Of a stretch of DNA of 64,000 nucleotides, positions 1-11,579 are shown piece after piece. Under the pieces are notes generated by a model that did no database searches, was not told the origin of the DNA, and saw nothing but the letters and a program-made list of their open reading frames with translations. The translations under genes and the position numbers were made by a program. The stretch is from contig SJOL01004118.1 of NCBI GenBank assembly GCA_004794785.1, forward strand, positions 380,944 through 444,943, in the 5' to 3' direction. Each line of letters starts with the position of its first letter. Within the stretch, counting starts at the first letter, position 1. The DNA comes from Opisthorchis felineus (taxonomy: Eukaryota > Platyhelminthes > Trematoda > Opisthorchiida > Opisthorchiidae).

Positions 1-1284
1 GTACAAACCGTACTATTCACAAACAACATAGCCTAGTAGGTTGTAAAGGTGAGAACTGGGTCTCCTTGGTTTACAAACCATAAAAAAATCAGTTATTCTT
101 CTAATTTATGATCTTGCAATTACTTCGATCGACACGGATTCTCAGGATTCAAATTCAACGTTCCCGCACGAGTTTACGGCGTTACTGTTAAGTGTTGCAC
201 TGGTGGGCAGTTTTCCTTACACCCCTTCGAAATTCTCCGTCCCTTCCTGAAGAACTACATCCGTCGAAATACGTGGCCTGTGTTATCTGCACTCTCAGAG
301 TTTCGATGCTCCGCTACGATTTCCTGAAAATATCTCTTCGTTATTTTCGGCATCTCATCTTTAATTTTATTGAACTAAAACGCAGCTTCACTGTCATTAT
401 AACCCCACCAACTATTAAACATCACCATCCGTATTCAGTTATCCATGACCAGATGTAACCTCCCCATTTTGATTGTTAAAGGCTGTCGCAAAAGCTTCTT
501 GAGTTTTCACGGTCGCCTGTTCAAGCTGTGGCTGAGATAGCGGCACAGAACGATGAATGTGAGGCTGTGCAACGTGCATGGTAGACTCTGATCGGGGTTA
601 GGTTATTCTATCAAGAGGGCGGTCGATTGCAATCATCTTCATCAGAATTAACACCTTGTCAATAAAACGTGTGGCCCAGAATCTTGGTTCTCTGCGTCCT
701 GGTTGTCTTCATTTTGATCGCATTCAGTCATCTATAATGATAAACAAAAAGACGACTGCTGTTGTCAGATTCGATAACCTATGAAATCACGAGCTCATTA
801 GGGTAGTTCCCCGTTGACAGAAGCCTGCAACAAACGTAAACTGTTCATGCTGTTCTATGGGGACACTGAGAGTTTTCGTGCTAGCACAATACGAATTAAG
901 GTACGCTGAAACTGGACGAACCATCATGTGATTGTCAAGAGTTCAATTCAACTCTGCGAACAGAAATAACTAACTGCAACCTGCAGAGTGTGACGAATCC
1001 GTTTGAGTTTGAAACGAATCGTAGCGTCGTCCGGTCAGTTTAAAGCTTGGGGCTTCTGCTGCGCCTGAGTGGTGTGCTTGGTTTCTATAGAAGTTTGTCA
1101 TATGCTCGAAAACAATCGAGGCTACAAACTCACTGAATGAATTACCATAAAATTTGCAATTCTTCAAAGTACGTATTTGGTCGTTTTCGATAACATGGTT
1201 GTTCTTGTTTTACGGGTATGTTTAACTTTATAAAGCGGTCAGGCGTACAGCTACAACGCTGCTCCCTAATCTACTGAGAACTAG
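1..1284. other. gene-less stretch
   Basis: I see no gene, RNA or recognised repeat here. The open frames are short (longest 88 codons) and have no family motif or convincing splice context. Confidence 0.5.
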
Positions 1285-1289
1285 TAGTT

Positions 1290-1445
1290 CGTCAGATACA
1301 CTCATTTGCAACCAATCTGGTTTTCACCGGAGACCCAACTGAATCCTAGCTGAATCTCGCCTTGATGACATTCTTCAGATAAACTTGCTGCACAAAGGCT
1401 GCTGTTTCGGTTCGATATTCGACATATCGCAGTATATTTTCTTGC
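1290..1445 (-). repeat. hammerhead-family repeat, diverged fragment without ribozyme
   Basis: This is a diverged minus-strand fragment of the roughly 304-bp hammerhead repeat family found throughout the window. It contains the block equivalent to the family start (1310-1365) and then the tail block of the preceding unit (1370-1440), in the same order as the tandem copy at 35.6-36.1 kb. The ribozyme part is not present. It overlaps the end of a 102-codon minus-strand open frame (1346-1654), so that frame is probably not a gene. Confidence 0.6.
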
Positions 1446-1454
1446 AAGAAGCTA

Positions 1455-2980
1455 CTTATGAGGTTGCTGTCAAGGAGTTTTCGCCAAACCCAGGGGTAGT
1501 CCCCTTCAAATAATTTTACTATGACAAAAAAAGCAGCGGCTTCCCAAGAACACTCCTGGTAACTTGAGCACAGCATCCTACTCTCCAGCACGAAGTTACT
1601 CCGCAAATATCGTACGATTTTAACCATAAGTTTTTGTGGGAGGTGTTGTGGCACATTGACTTGCTAAGCTTTGTTTACGGTAGACTCAAGGTTCACTTTT
1701 ATGGTTTTATCTTCGTTTGTGGAAACAAGCTGCAAATCCTTCTAACTGTTGCCAAGTATCGGGAAGATGCGCCCTCCAGAGTTGGAGATGTCTGAAGCTG
1801 TATTCTGAGTTACGCTTTTACTAGGAGAGGACAAGAGATATATACACACATACGTATTTGTATGTGCATATATAGCATTTTAATAGCCTTCTTCGTGAAT
1901 GAGACTTTCTCGTGCTCACTTTTGAAACCAAAGTGAAGTCGTCCAGGAATGTTTGTGCTTAGTTCATCCCATGAGACGCGGCACCTGTTCGAGGGGCCAA
2001 CCAAGCACAATGTGAACATAAGTTGATCAAATGGCCGAACCTGCCGAAGGTACTATTTGGCGTTCGCTGACCCGGTAGGTGAACATGATCCGTGAGTTTT
2101 TTAATGGGTCTGTCCTTTAGCTTGCATGATCGTATGGTCAAAACACCAAGGACATACTTCCTCATCTGTGAGAAAAATAAAAAGGCATCTTTTGCACTCA
2201 CAAAGGCCAACTGCTAGTAATGTTACGCTCACCTGTCTTTCAACGACATCATACATTGTCGATCGTCTATTAAAACTTCCTACCGCCTTTCCAAGCACCT
2301 AGCATAGAACATTCTAAGATAGCTTTCTTTGTTGATGGGATTCACGTATTCCATGAAGGTGCTCTTAGATGCCTACATGAACTTACTCATGTGTCCTCCG
2401 GTCTTTCAATTTCCCGATTTGACTTCATCATTGCACCCTAAGTGTATGCTCCTTCCTTTTTGCATGTCAGCTGTTTGGTTGTAAACCATTAATCTGAACC
2501 ATGCCTTGTCACGGCTACTCTAAAAACCATTCGAAAGTTTGTGAACGGTCATTTTGGACCACTACATCTAGATCCCTGTTCCTTAAACTGGTTCCATTTT
2601 CCCCAACCTGTTGACATCCGGATTCTCTACTGTCAAACAAGAGAATGTAAGTCATCAGGCAGACGTAGTTCGTTTTTGCTCATACGAAATCACCTAAAAA
2701 AACTATTGATGTGGGAGGGGTTATGCAAAAGAAAATAGTGGACGGAATAGATGCCATCACTGATATTGGACATATGGACGCAGTCCGTACTGCTGTCACC
2801 AGTCACAGCGTGCTAGCATCGTTGCATCTGAATCAATCAACATCAATGGACATTCACCTCAGTGGGGCGTCATCCCAATCAAATGACAGCGGATTCATAA
2901 ATATGGAGATAAGTGCAAGCTGGTAGTGAGTGTAGTTGAGCAAATCCAGAATAGAGCGACAGAGTAGAGATTTCATATTC
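1455..2980. other. gene-less stretch
   Basis: Only short overlapping open frames on both strands. I recognise no protein family or repeat. Confidence 0.45.
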
Positions 2981-2984
2981 TAAG

Positions 2985-3148
2985 CGGAACCAGTCCAGGC
3001 TGAAAAGCCGAGAAGCACTGAACAGATATTTCGCCCTTTTTGGGATTCACTTACAGAGCGCATCTCACGAAATTCCAGAGAGTTTAGAACCCTTGACCTC
3101 TCGGCTAGTAGTCTGAACTCTTCACCGTTCGGCCAAGAGCGGCTGAAC
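2985..3148 (-). repeat. tRNA-derived SINE (family 1), minus copy
   Basis: This is a SINE read on the minus strand from about 3148. The head contains an A-box-like TGGCCGAACGG and, about 35 nt later, a degenerate B-box starting GGTTCTAA, the spacing expected of a tRNA-derived RNA polymerase III promoter. The body ends in a block about CTTCTCGGC that is shared with the plus-strand copy starting near 3215. The two copies face each other head to head with about 65 bp between them. The source tRNA looks Leu/Ser-like, but that is a guess. Confidence 0.65.
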
Positions 3149-3214
3149 AGCAGAGTGATTAAGTCTCACTTAACAAGTTCTAGCGCGGGTGCGAGTTAAT
3201 AGCACTGCTAATCA

Positions 3215-3360
3215 GCTGTTCATGGCATAACGGTTAAGTGCTCAGACTACTAGCTGAGAGGTCCCGGGTTCAAAAATCCCTAGAGTTTCTTGAGGTGCCT
3301 ACTGCTGATGGTTCTCAATAAACATGAATCAGCTGTACAGTGGTTCTCGGCTTTCAGCAT
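3215..3360 (+). repeat. tRNA-derived SINE (family 1), plus copy
   Basis: The head has an A-box TGGCATAACGG at 3223-3233 and a B-box-like GGTTCAAAAATCC near 3267-3280, with two extra bases compared with the consensus. The tail (3300-3355) matches the tails of the minus-strand copy at 2985-3148 and of fragments at 6.5 and 26.9 kb. It is not a functional tRNA gene: no acceptor stem closes around the boxes. Confidence 0.7.
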
Positions 3361-3369
3361 AGATAACTT

Positions 3370-6300
3370 TCACTTGCAGGGTGAAATACCAATCTAAAGC
3401 TTCAAATCATCTCGCGGCTACCAACCTTTGTTTGTGTTGGGAGCTGCTTAGTCTTCAGCTATCTCCGTCGACACTTTGGTTTCTTATTCGAATGCCCGAA
3501 GCGGTAGTGGACCTGGATAAGACCTACACCTATCAGTATAATTGCGCACTTTTATTGACCGACGATTCAATTTACTGGTACTGACACGGTGATTCAATTA
3601 AGTAATGAACTGTAAGGTCCTGAAACACTGGACTTGGAAGCAGAAGCTGTTGAGAAAACGGAAAAGTCGATGTTTTCCAAGGTCAAAGCACTGCTGTGTT
3701 GACAGGTCTACGAAGAGGATAACGGAGCATTGTCTGGAATGGTAAACATCAAATTACCGGAAACGCCTTACCAAGGGATGCTTTAAAATTTTACAGGCAA
3801 GCTTACAGCTTGTCGAATGAGAATATACATCGACAGGTCCAAGACCCTAAATTAACACGATAACTCCAGCCGTTCTTCAGTATTGGAGAAATTCTATGTT
3901 CATAAGCAAACTGAGAAAGCCAGAAAGCACAACACGCGCAGCTAAGACTCTAACCCTTCCGGGGTCCCATGTATGGACAATGCTGGTTAGCTCTGGCTAA
4001 TAAGGGGCAATAGAAAATGCCCCGAAATGCTTTTATTTCGTGGAATGTCGGGTGTTGAGTAACTGATCAAAAGTGTCCTGTTCCAGGGAAGAATACGACC
4101 AATAAACGTATAACGCCTCAAAGAATGATGCACAGCTTTAGCGAAATTATTGCCCTATCCAAAATATTTCACAACAGCAGTAGATAGTTTACTTTCCTGC
4201 TCGCCAAATCAAGCTCCAGTGTCTTTAATGAAATCTCTATCCGTGCGTTGGATCGTCCACAGTGTAGCTGTATACAAGAAATGACTCCGAGTACTCACTT
4301 CTGTGTGAGAACGGTGGAGTTCCGTTACGTATGGATGCTGCAAAATGATTACCATTACCAAAACAACCTCTTACTCGGAAGTTAACATTTGTGAGTTTGT
4401 GAATACGGCAAAACAAGTGCGTTACCTTGAGAAATTCCTCAGCGACAGCCAGCTAACAGGCTGTGATGCCACCAACCCGATGGTCTTGAGGTCAGTCGAA
4501 CCAATAAGCGCTTCAAAGAATTACACTAAATAGAAATAGAAGCAGTTATCTCTTGCACCAGTGAACAAGGAATGGCATTCCGATTGTTTTTCAGTCTATC
4601 ATACCCGCGATACAAATGCGAGCGTGGTTGAGAGGTCATATAAATTACATCCATCCAATCACTTTCGGGTATCGTTGACGTTGGAACTTCTGTTGGTGAG
4701 TCATGGAGACAGAGTGAATGAACCAATCAGCTTCGTTAAACTACAACTGGGTATTTGTTTGGAGCTGTCAAACAACTGCTGTAAGATGGCTGATAAGTTG
4801 TTCTGAGGGATGCACCTCGGCCAGCGGCTGATGGCGTCCACCTTGCCACGCGCTTGTTGAAATTTTGACTCATATATCCACAAGCCTGAAAACGTTCAGA
4901 TACCATTCCACAGCCACCGTTGGATGATCTCCGATTAATCTTGTTCCAGCTGACCGTAAATGGGTTCCAGGATGAGTTCGATCGGACTGTGAGTGACTGC
5001 GACACTCGTTACCCAATAACAACCTTCCAAACAATTCGTGTTACATCCACCCTCACCCAAAGATTTCTGTAGGATGCCGCGGGATGATCTCAGCGATTGT
5101 CTCCTCTTAAACTATATGATGACGTGTCGTTTTTCACTTCATAATCTTTCACCACCACTCTCAAGAGATAATGTTCTTCAGTCTCTTGCTAGAAAGAAAT
5201 CAAACTGAGTGAGGCTGCCGAAAAGATTGGATGATGGTATTCCTTCAAAATTAGCCCTGTAAACTGAAACCTGAGCACACAGTCTACTTTGGTTGTCGGA
5301 CTCAGTAGCCCGTGGACTACACGTTACTGGCTGGTTTACATTCGACCCATGCCCTCGGGTAACTGGGGTCATAATAATTGGTAGGGGGTAGAGGATAGAG
5401 TAGAAAATGAGGGGATTTGTTGAATTTCCATCGAAATTGGAAAGGGGTAGGGGTAAAATAAGCGACGGCATCTTTGAAGGTTTTCGGATATCAGTTGTGA
5501 CTAGAATCACATCAAACACACGGTCTGTGACGACGGAGTTGATTCGAGTTTACATCAGATTACGGATCAGTCAGAAGACAGGTTGGCCAGTAAAACAATA
5601 GAAATGCTTACATAAGCCATTAATAATAGACCACATGAGTGACGCGTAGAACCTCGTACAACACTCACGACCCCCCACCTACATCTCAATCATGAGATCA
5701 CCTCTACTGGTTGCTAAGCCCTTGCAACCGGACTGTTCAACTCATACGAACGGCCGTCCCACACAGTATTCTGATAAATACCAAGTTCCAGCTGCTCGGT
5801 GATTGCAGTTCAGCTCATCCTTCTGGTAAACAACACAACTTCTATAGGTTGTCTATCAAACAACTCACTGGTTCACTGGTCTAGAAGAAAGCAATTCATG
5901 CCTTTATGTCACAGTCGTTTGTTCTTTTCACACACAAAAATAGCACCATTGTGATTCCACACGCACGTGCCGAGATGCTGAAGTTCACAAGCACTAAATT
6001 TGACCTTCAGTATACAATGTGTTTTTGTAGTGTTGGGGCACACATTCTTTTTTGGATAAGTATAGGCAAACGAGTTCACCAGACCCCAGCGATCTGTGAA
6101 AAATGAATTCTACAGTCAGCGATATTATACTGCCTCCCGAAAGTGTGTTTCACTCTGTAGGTTCTGGCATAAACTATCAACATTTGGTACAATGCCCGTG
6201 GTTTCCCTTTTTGGCTGTGACTTCCACGAACTCGATGCACAGAATCTAACCGACAACACATGCTACCTAATCGGAATTCGCAAAACATATGGAAAACTAC

Positions 6301-6490
6301 TACCGGAATATGTAACAATAAGCAATGGTACGCCAAAGCTCTCATTTGGCGCCGAGGCGATGGTAACATTTGAAAGTATCAAGCGAGAAACCAGTGCGTG
6401 GGATCTGTGATGTATGTTGTAAGACATAACCTGACCACCTGGTGGTACAATCTGGCTTAGTTAAGACATCGTCCTGTAAATGCAATCAGT
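3370..6490. other. gene-less stretch
   Basis: No recognisable gene over about 3.1 kb. Open frames of 104 codons (6096-6410, plus) and 113 codons (5178-5519, minus) have no motif, coding-like composition or splice context that I can defend. Confidence 0.4.
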
Positions 6491-6496
6491 CTCTGT

Positions 6497-6565
6497 AGAA
6501 ATGCCGAGGAGCATCGTACAGCGGTTCCATCTTTATTGGGGTTCATCAGCAGTGGACAGCCGTAA
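6497..6565 (-). repeat. SINE family 1 tail fragment
   Basis: Read on the minus strand, this matches the 3' half of SINE family 1 (the block running from the CTGCTGATG segment to the CTCGGC segment). Head and promoter boxes are absent, as in a 5'-truncated insertion. Confidence 0.5.
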
Positions 6566-6576
6566 AGACAGACTCA

Positions 6577-6812
6577 GCTGCAGCACATTCAGTTGGAAAA
6601 TCTCGTAAACGAGAGACAGTTGAGCGTCTCGTTGTTACCAGTTTAATTTGCAAACTAGTATATTCTGTCAACTGCATTCAACTGACTGATCAACTAACAC
6701 ATGGGTTTATAAAAACTCGGGAACTGTGCCTAACTGATGAGCCCCCAAAAGGACGCAGCCGGTCATGGGCTGTCAGAAGGCTCTCGACAACCTTACGGGT
6801 TGTGTCACTTAT
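6577..6812 (+). repeat. hammerhead-family repeat, broken ribozyme
   Basis: This is a plus-strand copy of the hammerhead family. The conserved core CTGATGA lies at 6734-6740 and the stem-II/III region follows, including CCGGTC. The essential GAAA is replaced by GCAG, so self-cleavage is not expected. The closing helix sequences (CAACCTTA side near 6788) are partly kept. The front half (6577-6700) is strongly diverged. Confidence 0.65.
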
Positions 6813-6814
6813 TT

Positions 6815-7735
6815 CATGGGTCATTATGTACAAAGTGGGCGGGCAGAAAACCTTGTTGACAGTTAGCACATTCCAGGAATTTGACATCTGAACAGGGGGC
6901 GCAAACGGACTAAAAGTTTTACCAGTAGACAGGACTGCGCGGCCCAAACCTTTGCCATTGCTCTCTGGACACGTGATTTCTCAACCTCTCGCTTATAACA
7001 GAATAAAATCTTACAAGTGCTACTTACTAGGGAAGGTTCATTCCTCAGTAAATTTAAATGACATGAATGCTCAGGCATCAACCAAAAGCAGTATGCCTTC
7101 GAGATGCCGTAGCGCTATACAACTGCTTAACCCACCAGCTATAGTCATTAGCCGGTGTTATATATTTCAGTTGGTTGGAGTGGATTGATACTGTGATATT
7201 TCAAGGGTTTTTCTCTCCACTTCGTCACCATGTTCGAAATAAGTAGTTCCGAGGTGATAGCAGTTTAGAACTTTGCTAATGTTAATGTGGAGATGGAAAT
7301 GGAGAAAGCTATGTTGTCTAATGTGGCAGTCTGTAAAACAGACGACGACGGGGATATTTAATCACCAAATTCCAGTATAAAACAGCCGTAGCCAGTGACC
7401 GAAATCGTGGTAATTTTCTGTGTGAATTATGATGGTACACGTGGGAGGAACGGATCAGAAACAGATTCTTTTTACCGGGTTTTATAAAAATACACGGTGA
7501 TGAAAAAACTGTTCGTATTTATTTAAAAAATGGGTCCTTCCTTGCACTTTTGTTAGCTGGGTAGATACGTCTTGTTGATTCGTTATTTGGGAGGAATCGT
7601 TCTACTGGTAATTTTTTTCCTCGAACAGACAACAAAGTTGTAATGAGAACGGAATGTATCACAGCATGACGAGATCTTCCGTGCTTATCATTCCCATCTC
7701 AGACATTAATATAACCGCATCCACCTTCACCAATA
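6815..7735. other. gene-less stretch
   Basis: No gene or repeat recognised apart from short random frames. Confidence 0.4.
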
Positions 7736-7738
7736 TGT

Positions 7739-7842
7739 ACCTGTTGTGCCTTGAAAATGGTACTGCAATTCCTATGTCGATCCTTGGCTCCGTCTTCCGC
7801 CCAGTGTGGCACATCAAAAGATACGGTAGCCTAATACAGTCT
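7739..7842 (+). repeat. dispersed repeat shared with 41.76-41.86 kb
   Basis: About 100 bp align by eye, at roughly three quarters identity, with the reverse complement of 41,757-41,860. The shared core encodes a GSVFRP..HIKRYGS-like stretch here and GFLFRS..CIRRYGS there. It is an old interspersed repeat, perhaps a retroelement tail. The class is not recognised. Confidence 0.5.
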
Positions 7843-7844
7843 TT

Positions 7845-9185
7845 TGTGAAGATCAAGGAAAATTATTACAATTGTATCTATGGCGTTTTTCTCAGAATTT
7901 TCCACAGAGTCACGGTAGAATCCTCGTGAAAGGGGCGATAATGGTTGAGCTATAAATTCTCCATCCTGATTGGCTAACGTTCTGATCAATCAGGGCATGT
8001 CTTTGCTGCGTAACCGACTCGCGACACATCCGTACGATCGACGAGATGTTTGGTTAATTAGATCGGCTCGCCTTCGGAAATCACCTCACCTACAATAGAG
8101 GAGCCATTAGCGCTCTTATGGTCGGCGTCATTCACAATGATACGTGAACGATCAGTCGAAAGATCCATGGACATTATGTCCATGTCAACAACTGTTTCCA
8201 GTAATCTATATTCTATAACTTCAATATCCATTGACTGCGCAGCAGAATGTCAGTTAAACGGTATGGAACGCGGTAAATTCCTAGCGCACCGAATGTAGTC
8301 TCCTGACTGACTTTCGTTTATGCTTCACATGATACTTGCTGCCAAAACTAACATTCAACTATGGTAAACGTAATATTTTCTCACCTGGTAACATTTCAAC
8401 AACTTGATAAAATCGACTCCAATTTGTTCTCACGACAGAATTGTTCGGTGTGATAGACTCCCGTTGAAATAAGAGCCGTCATATATAGTTTCTTCTAACC
8501 ACGTTGTATTGTTTTAGAATTATGGTACTACTCAAGGACCATGAGTATGACAATCTCGTGGAAATAGTCTGCATTGGTTAACTGGTGTGCTCACAGAAAC
8601 ATCCAACTTGTTTTGGAAAATTTCCCAAATGTGTTCCAACATCGGCTATCCCAGGAATTAGTTGTCATGCCAGGAAGCCATGCATCCTAACTCAGACTTC
8701 AGCAAGGCCTGACGAATTTCAGACGCAGTTGTCTATTTTATATGGTGCGAATCCCATTGCTGTCGTGCTCGTGCTCGTGTTCTGTTACGCACGAGGTCAG
8801 CGTCATCAGTTTCCTATCAATAAAAATATCAACGATATCTTTTTTAGGAATGAAATCCATGCGCAAGGTTAGGTCATTCAATTCGGAAACCAAACTCTTT
8901 CCTAAATAAACCGAATTTCCTTAGTTCTGTCTGGAGGAGTGCATGATTATTTCAGATAAGGAGGCAATGATCTGAGTCGTTTGAAATCGATTCTCCGAAG
9001 TTCGACGAAATCATTTCACATAATATGTGTAACCCTTCATTATGTTGTTTTTGTGACAGGTGCGATTGCTCCTTCTTGGGTCTTCCAGAAAAAGGACAGA
9101 AAGTAAGATTAGGGGTTAGGTAGGCTTAGGTTTTCAATTTTCGCCAAAGTTTCTCATAAGCCATAATCCAACGACAATAAAGATG
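7845..9185. other. gene-less stretch
   Basis: No recognisable gene or repeat. A 95-codon plus-strand frame (8585-8872) has no motif. Confidence 0.4.
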
Positions 9186-9189
9186 TTGT

Positions 9190-9273
9190 ATCGAAATACA
9201 TTCGTTTGTAAACCAATTGGGTTTTGACGGGGGACTCACCTGGAACCCAGCTGAATCTCTCGTTTATGATGTT
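9190..9273 (-). repeat. hammerhead-family repeat, inverted front fragment
   Basis: This is the front block of the hammerhead family in minus orientation. It is the reverse complement of the block at 9404-9470, so the two can pair over about 60 bp. It abuts a plus-strand tandem copy at about 9274, giving a head-to-head junction. Confidence 0.75.
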
Positions 9274-9560
9274 CTTAAGAAGAGTTTTCAGGAACCTTAT
9301 GATTAGTGTGTTACTTCCATACATGTATCGCGATATCTCGAATACCGTGCCAACTGAAACATGAGGCGGCCTGGTGCAGCACATTCAGTTGCCTGAACGA
9401 GAGATTCAGCTGGGTTCCAGGTGAGCCTTCCGTCAAAACCAAATTGATAAACAAATGAGCGTATTTCGCTAATTTCGTGCAATGTGGGTTCAAGTAGAAC
9501 ATAAGTTTGACGGAAACTCGGAGTTTGTGCCAACCTGATGAGCCCTAAAGATGGTTTATG
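9274..9560 (+). repeat. hammerhead-family repeat, tandem copy with broken ribozyme
   Basis: The plus-strand tail of one unit (9274-9395) runs directly into the start of the next unit (9396 onward), so this is a tandem remnant. The second unit keeps the core CTGATGA at 9535-9541, but the stem-II partner and GAAA are lost (the sequence runs on into unrelated bases after 9550). It should not cleave. Confidence 0.75.
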
Positions 9561-9564
9561 TTTG

Positions 9565-10960
9565 TTGGCTTTTCCGTCTTATGAATTCGTCAGAAAAAAC
9601 GAGCCGATCGGATGTGCGTCAGAACTCGCGAAATTATTTACGATGAACCCAACTGTCTGGTGAGTAAAACTACTTCATCTTTTACTGGACAACTTGTGAA
9701 AATTTCACAAATCCTAGAAATAACAGCCATCTGTTCGGTGGTGTCATTCTATTTGCGCAAGATCTGATGAAACAAAAAAAAACGTTAAAAATCTATGTGT
9801 GTGTAGTATAAAGAGCACCTGACGGTTTGGCTTGACTGCATTTCCACATCAAGAAACGGATGGGTGGATAGACCACAGGCAATGAACAAAACAACAAAAT
9901 TCGATCCACAGGGTCATTAAACATGAGGAGGACTCTCATTTTCAGTAAAAGAACATGGAGTTTACAAAGAAGCAGTTTAACTAAAGATGGGTAACATGAG
10001 ACTATCGCAAGTGATCACGAAGTGATGTGAGACGATTGTTCTGAACGGCGAATACAACGCGATCGGACTTAAATGCAAGCAGATTCAGTGAGTTACAACT
10101 TTTATACTTTCTCAGTTAGCCTATTAGCGTCGCGCGAGTTTATCTCCTACGGTATTCCGAACTCTGAAAAAAAGTGGAATTGTCAAACGTGAATATGGGG
10201 TGGACGGGGCGACGATATATTCACTTTTCATCATAGCGGGCTCCTTTGTGCTGTCTACGCTGAAGGGTACTGCTGTCATTCGCTGAGTTGAGTTACATTT
10301 GTTATGAAACATGTGGTTTCTGTGCCTCTAGAGTCTAAGTCAACTCTTACCGTTTTCATGTCGGACCTAGACGGTTGAAAACCTCTTTTATTCGCTCACT
10401 TTGTCTAGTACATCCGCACGCACTAGGTCACGCGTCACCCAAACCACGTGACAAAATCATGTCCCACTTCCAACCTTGACCGGCAACATGTACACTAAAA
10501 TTTCCCATTTATTTTGTTTACGCGGCTACCACCTGCATCACATGCCAGGCTTACGACCTTCACCCACTTCAGGTCAAGTTTTCAAGTTTGTGCAACTGCG
10601 CAAAATAAATACGCATGTAACTCGGCTCAAAACACACACACGTACAGGGCAGGAAGTCAACCAAACTTCGCAAGACCTCGGATAATTACGGAACACATGT
10701 AGCAGCTATACTGCAGAGGAAACAGGTCCAGCGTCCGGACCTTCACTCAGGAACTCCCGATAAGTCTTCTTCAGACTTATTCCACTTTGGTGTTGTACTG
10801 ATATTACCAAGGTGTACGTAACTACTGTAATCATCATTCTTAAAAAAACATACTTTTTTAGTGCTTATCACCTTCTGATAATTAAGTTAATTTCGTTACA
10901 ACTAGAACGCTAACAGAACTTTCGTAGGTTGTTTATTTCGACAGCAATCATTGCGTAAGC
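9565..10960. other. gene-less stretch
   Basis: No recognisable gene. There is a short poly-A tract near 9774-9783 and otherwise unremarkable sequence. Confidence 0.4.
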
Positions 10961-10965
10961 AACCA

Positions 10966-11022
10966 TGGTATATATGGTATATGGTATATGGTATATGGTG
11001 TATGGTATATGGTATATATATG
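10966..11022. repeat. microsatellite, TATATGG-type 7-mer
   Basis: An imperfect tandem array of a 7-bp unit (GGTATAT), about seven to eight copies with one C/T-type variant and a dinucleotide TA extension at the end. Confidence 0.85.
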
Positions 11023-11024
11023 AA

Positions 11025-11435
11025 TATGATGGTTGGTGATGGCGGCCCACACATTTTTCACACATTTTTTCACGACTCGGAATATGTCAGGTAGCATAAC
11101 TAAAAAATTCCAAGGAATTTATTTACCTCTTGAAAACCAAATTACGCATTGGACACCTTGAATATTGGCTCAGTGAAAACTTGAAGTATCTCTTGTGCAA
11201 CACATCCGGTTGAGGAAGATCATACACTGCAGGTTCTTTCAACTCTCAGCTGAAACTGACTTTGACGCCATCCTTATGCACAAATAAGTGCCAAAACCAG
11301 AATATGGCTAATTCTGAGTTCAAATACAAAATAAGATCGATCAAAATTCGGCAACGGGGCCAAATGAGCCTCAGAAAGCGAAATTAGGTTATCAAACTCT
11401 TTTACCCAACCATATAAGTAGTATCGCATCAGTCA
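11025..11435. other. gene-less stretch
   Basis: Nothing recognised. Confidence 0.4.
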
Positions 11436-11439
11436 AGCT

Positions 11440-11575
11440 TATTTGCAATTTTGGTGTTCAGATAGAACTCAAGAACTACGCTCAACTGCTGAGCTCCAAG
11501 ACGGAAAAATCAATAGTGGGCTGTCGAAGAATTTCCAGCAACCTTATAAGTAGCGTGTTATGTGAAGCACTACAT
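11440..11575 (+). repeat. hammerhead-family repeat, strongly decayed
   Basis: The ribozyme region is recognisable by a CTGCTGA remnant near 11,487, the stem-I strand GTGGGCTGTCGAAGAA at about 11,517-11,532 and the closing CAACCTTAT-like helix strand at 11,540-11,548. The catalytic core is mutated at several positions and cannot be functional. Confidence 0.6.
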
Positions 11576-11579
11576 TAGT

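Noticed and set aside
3215..3290. Possible tRNA gene
   Set aside because: A- and B-box-like segments exist, but no acceptor stem or proper anticodon arm closes; copies elsewhere show it is a SINE head.
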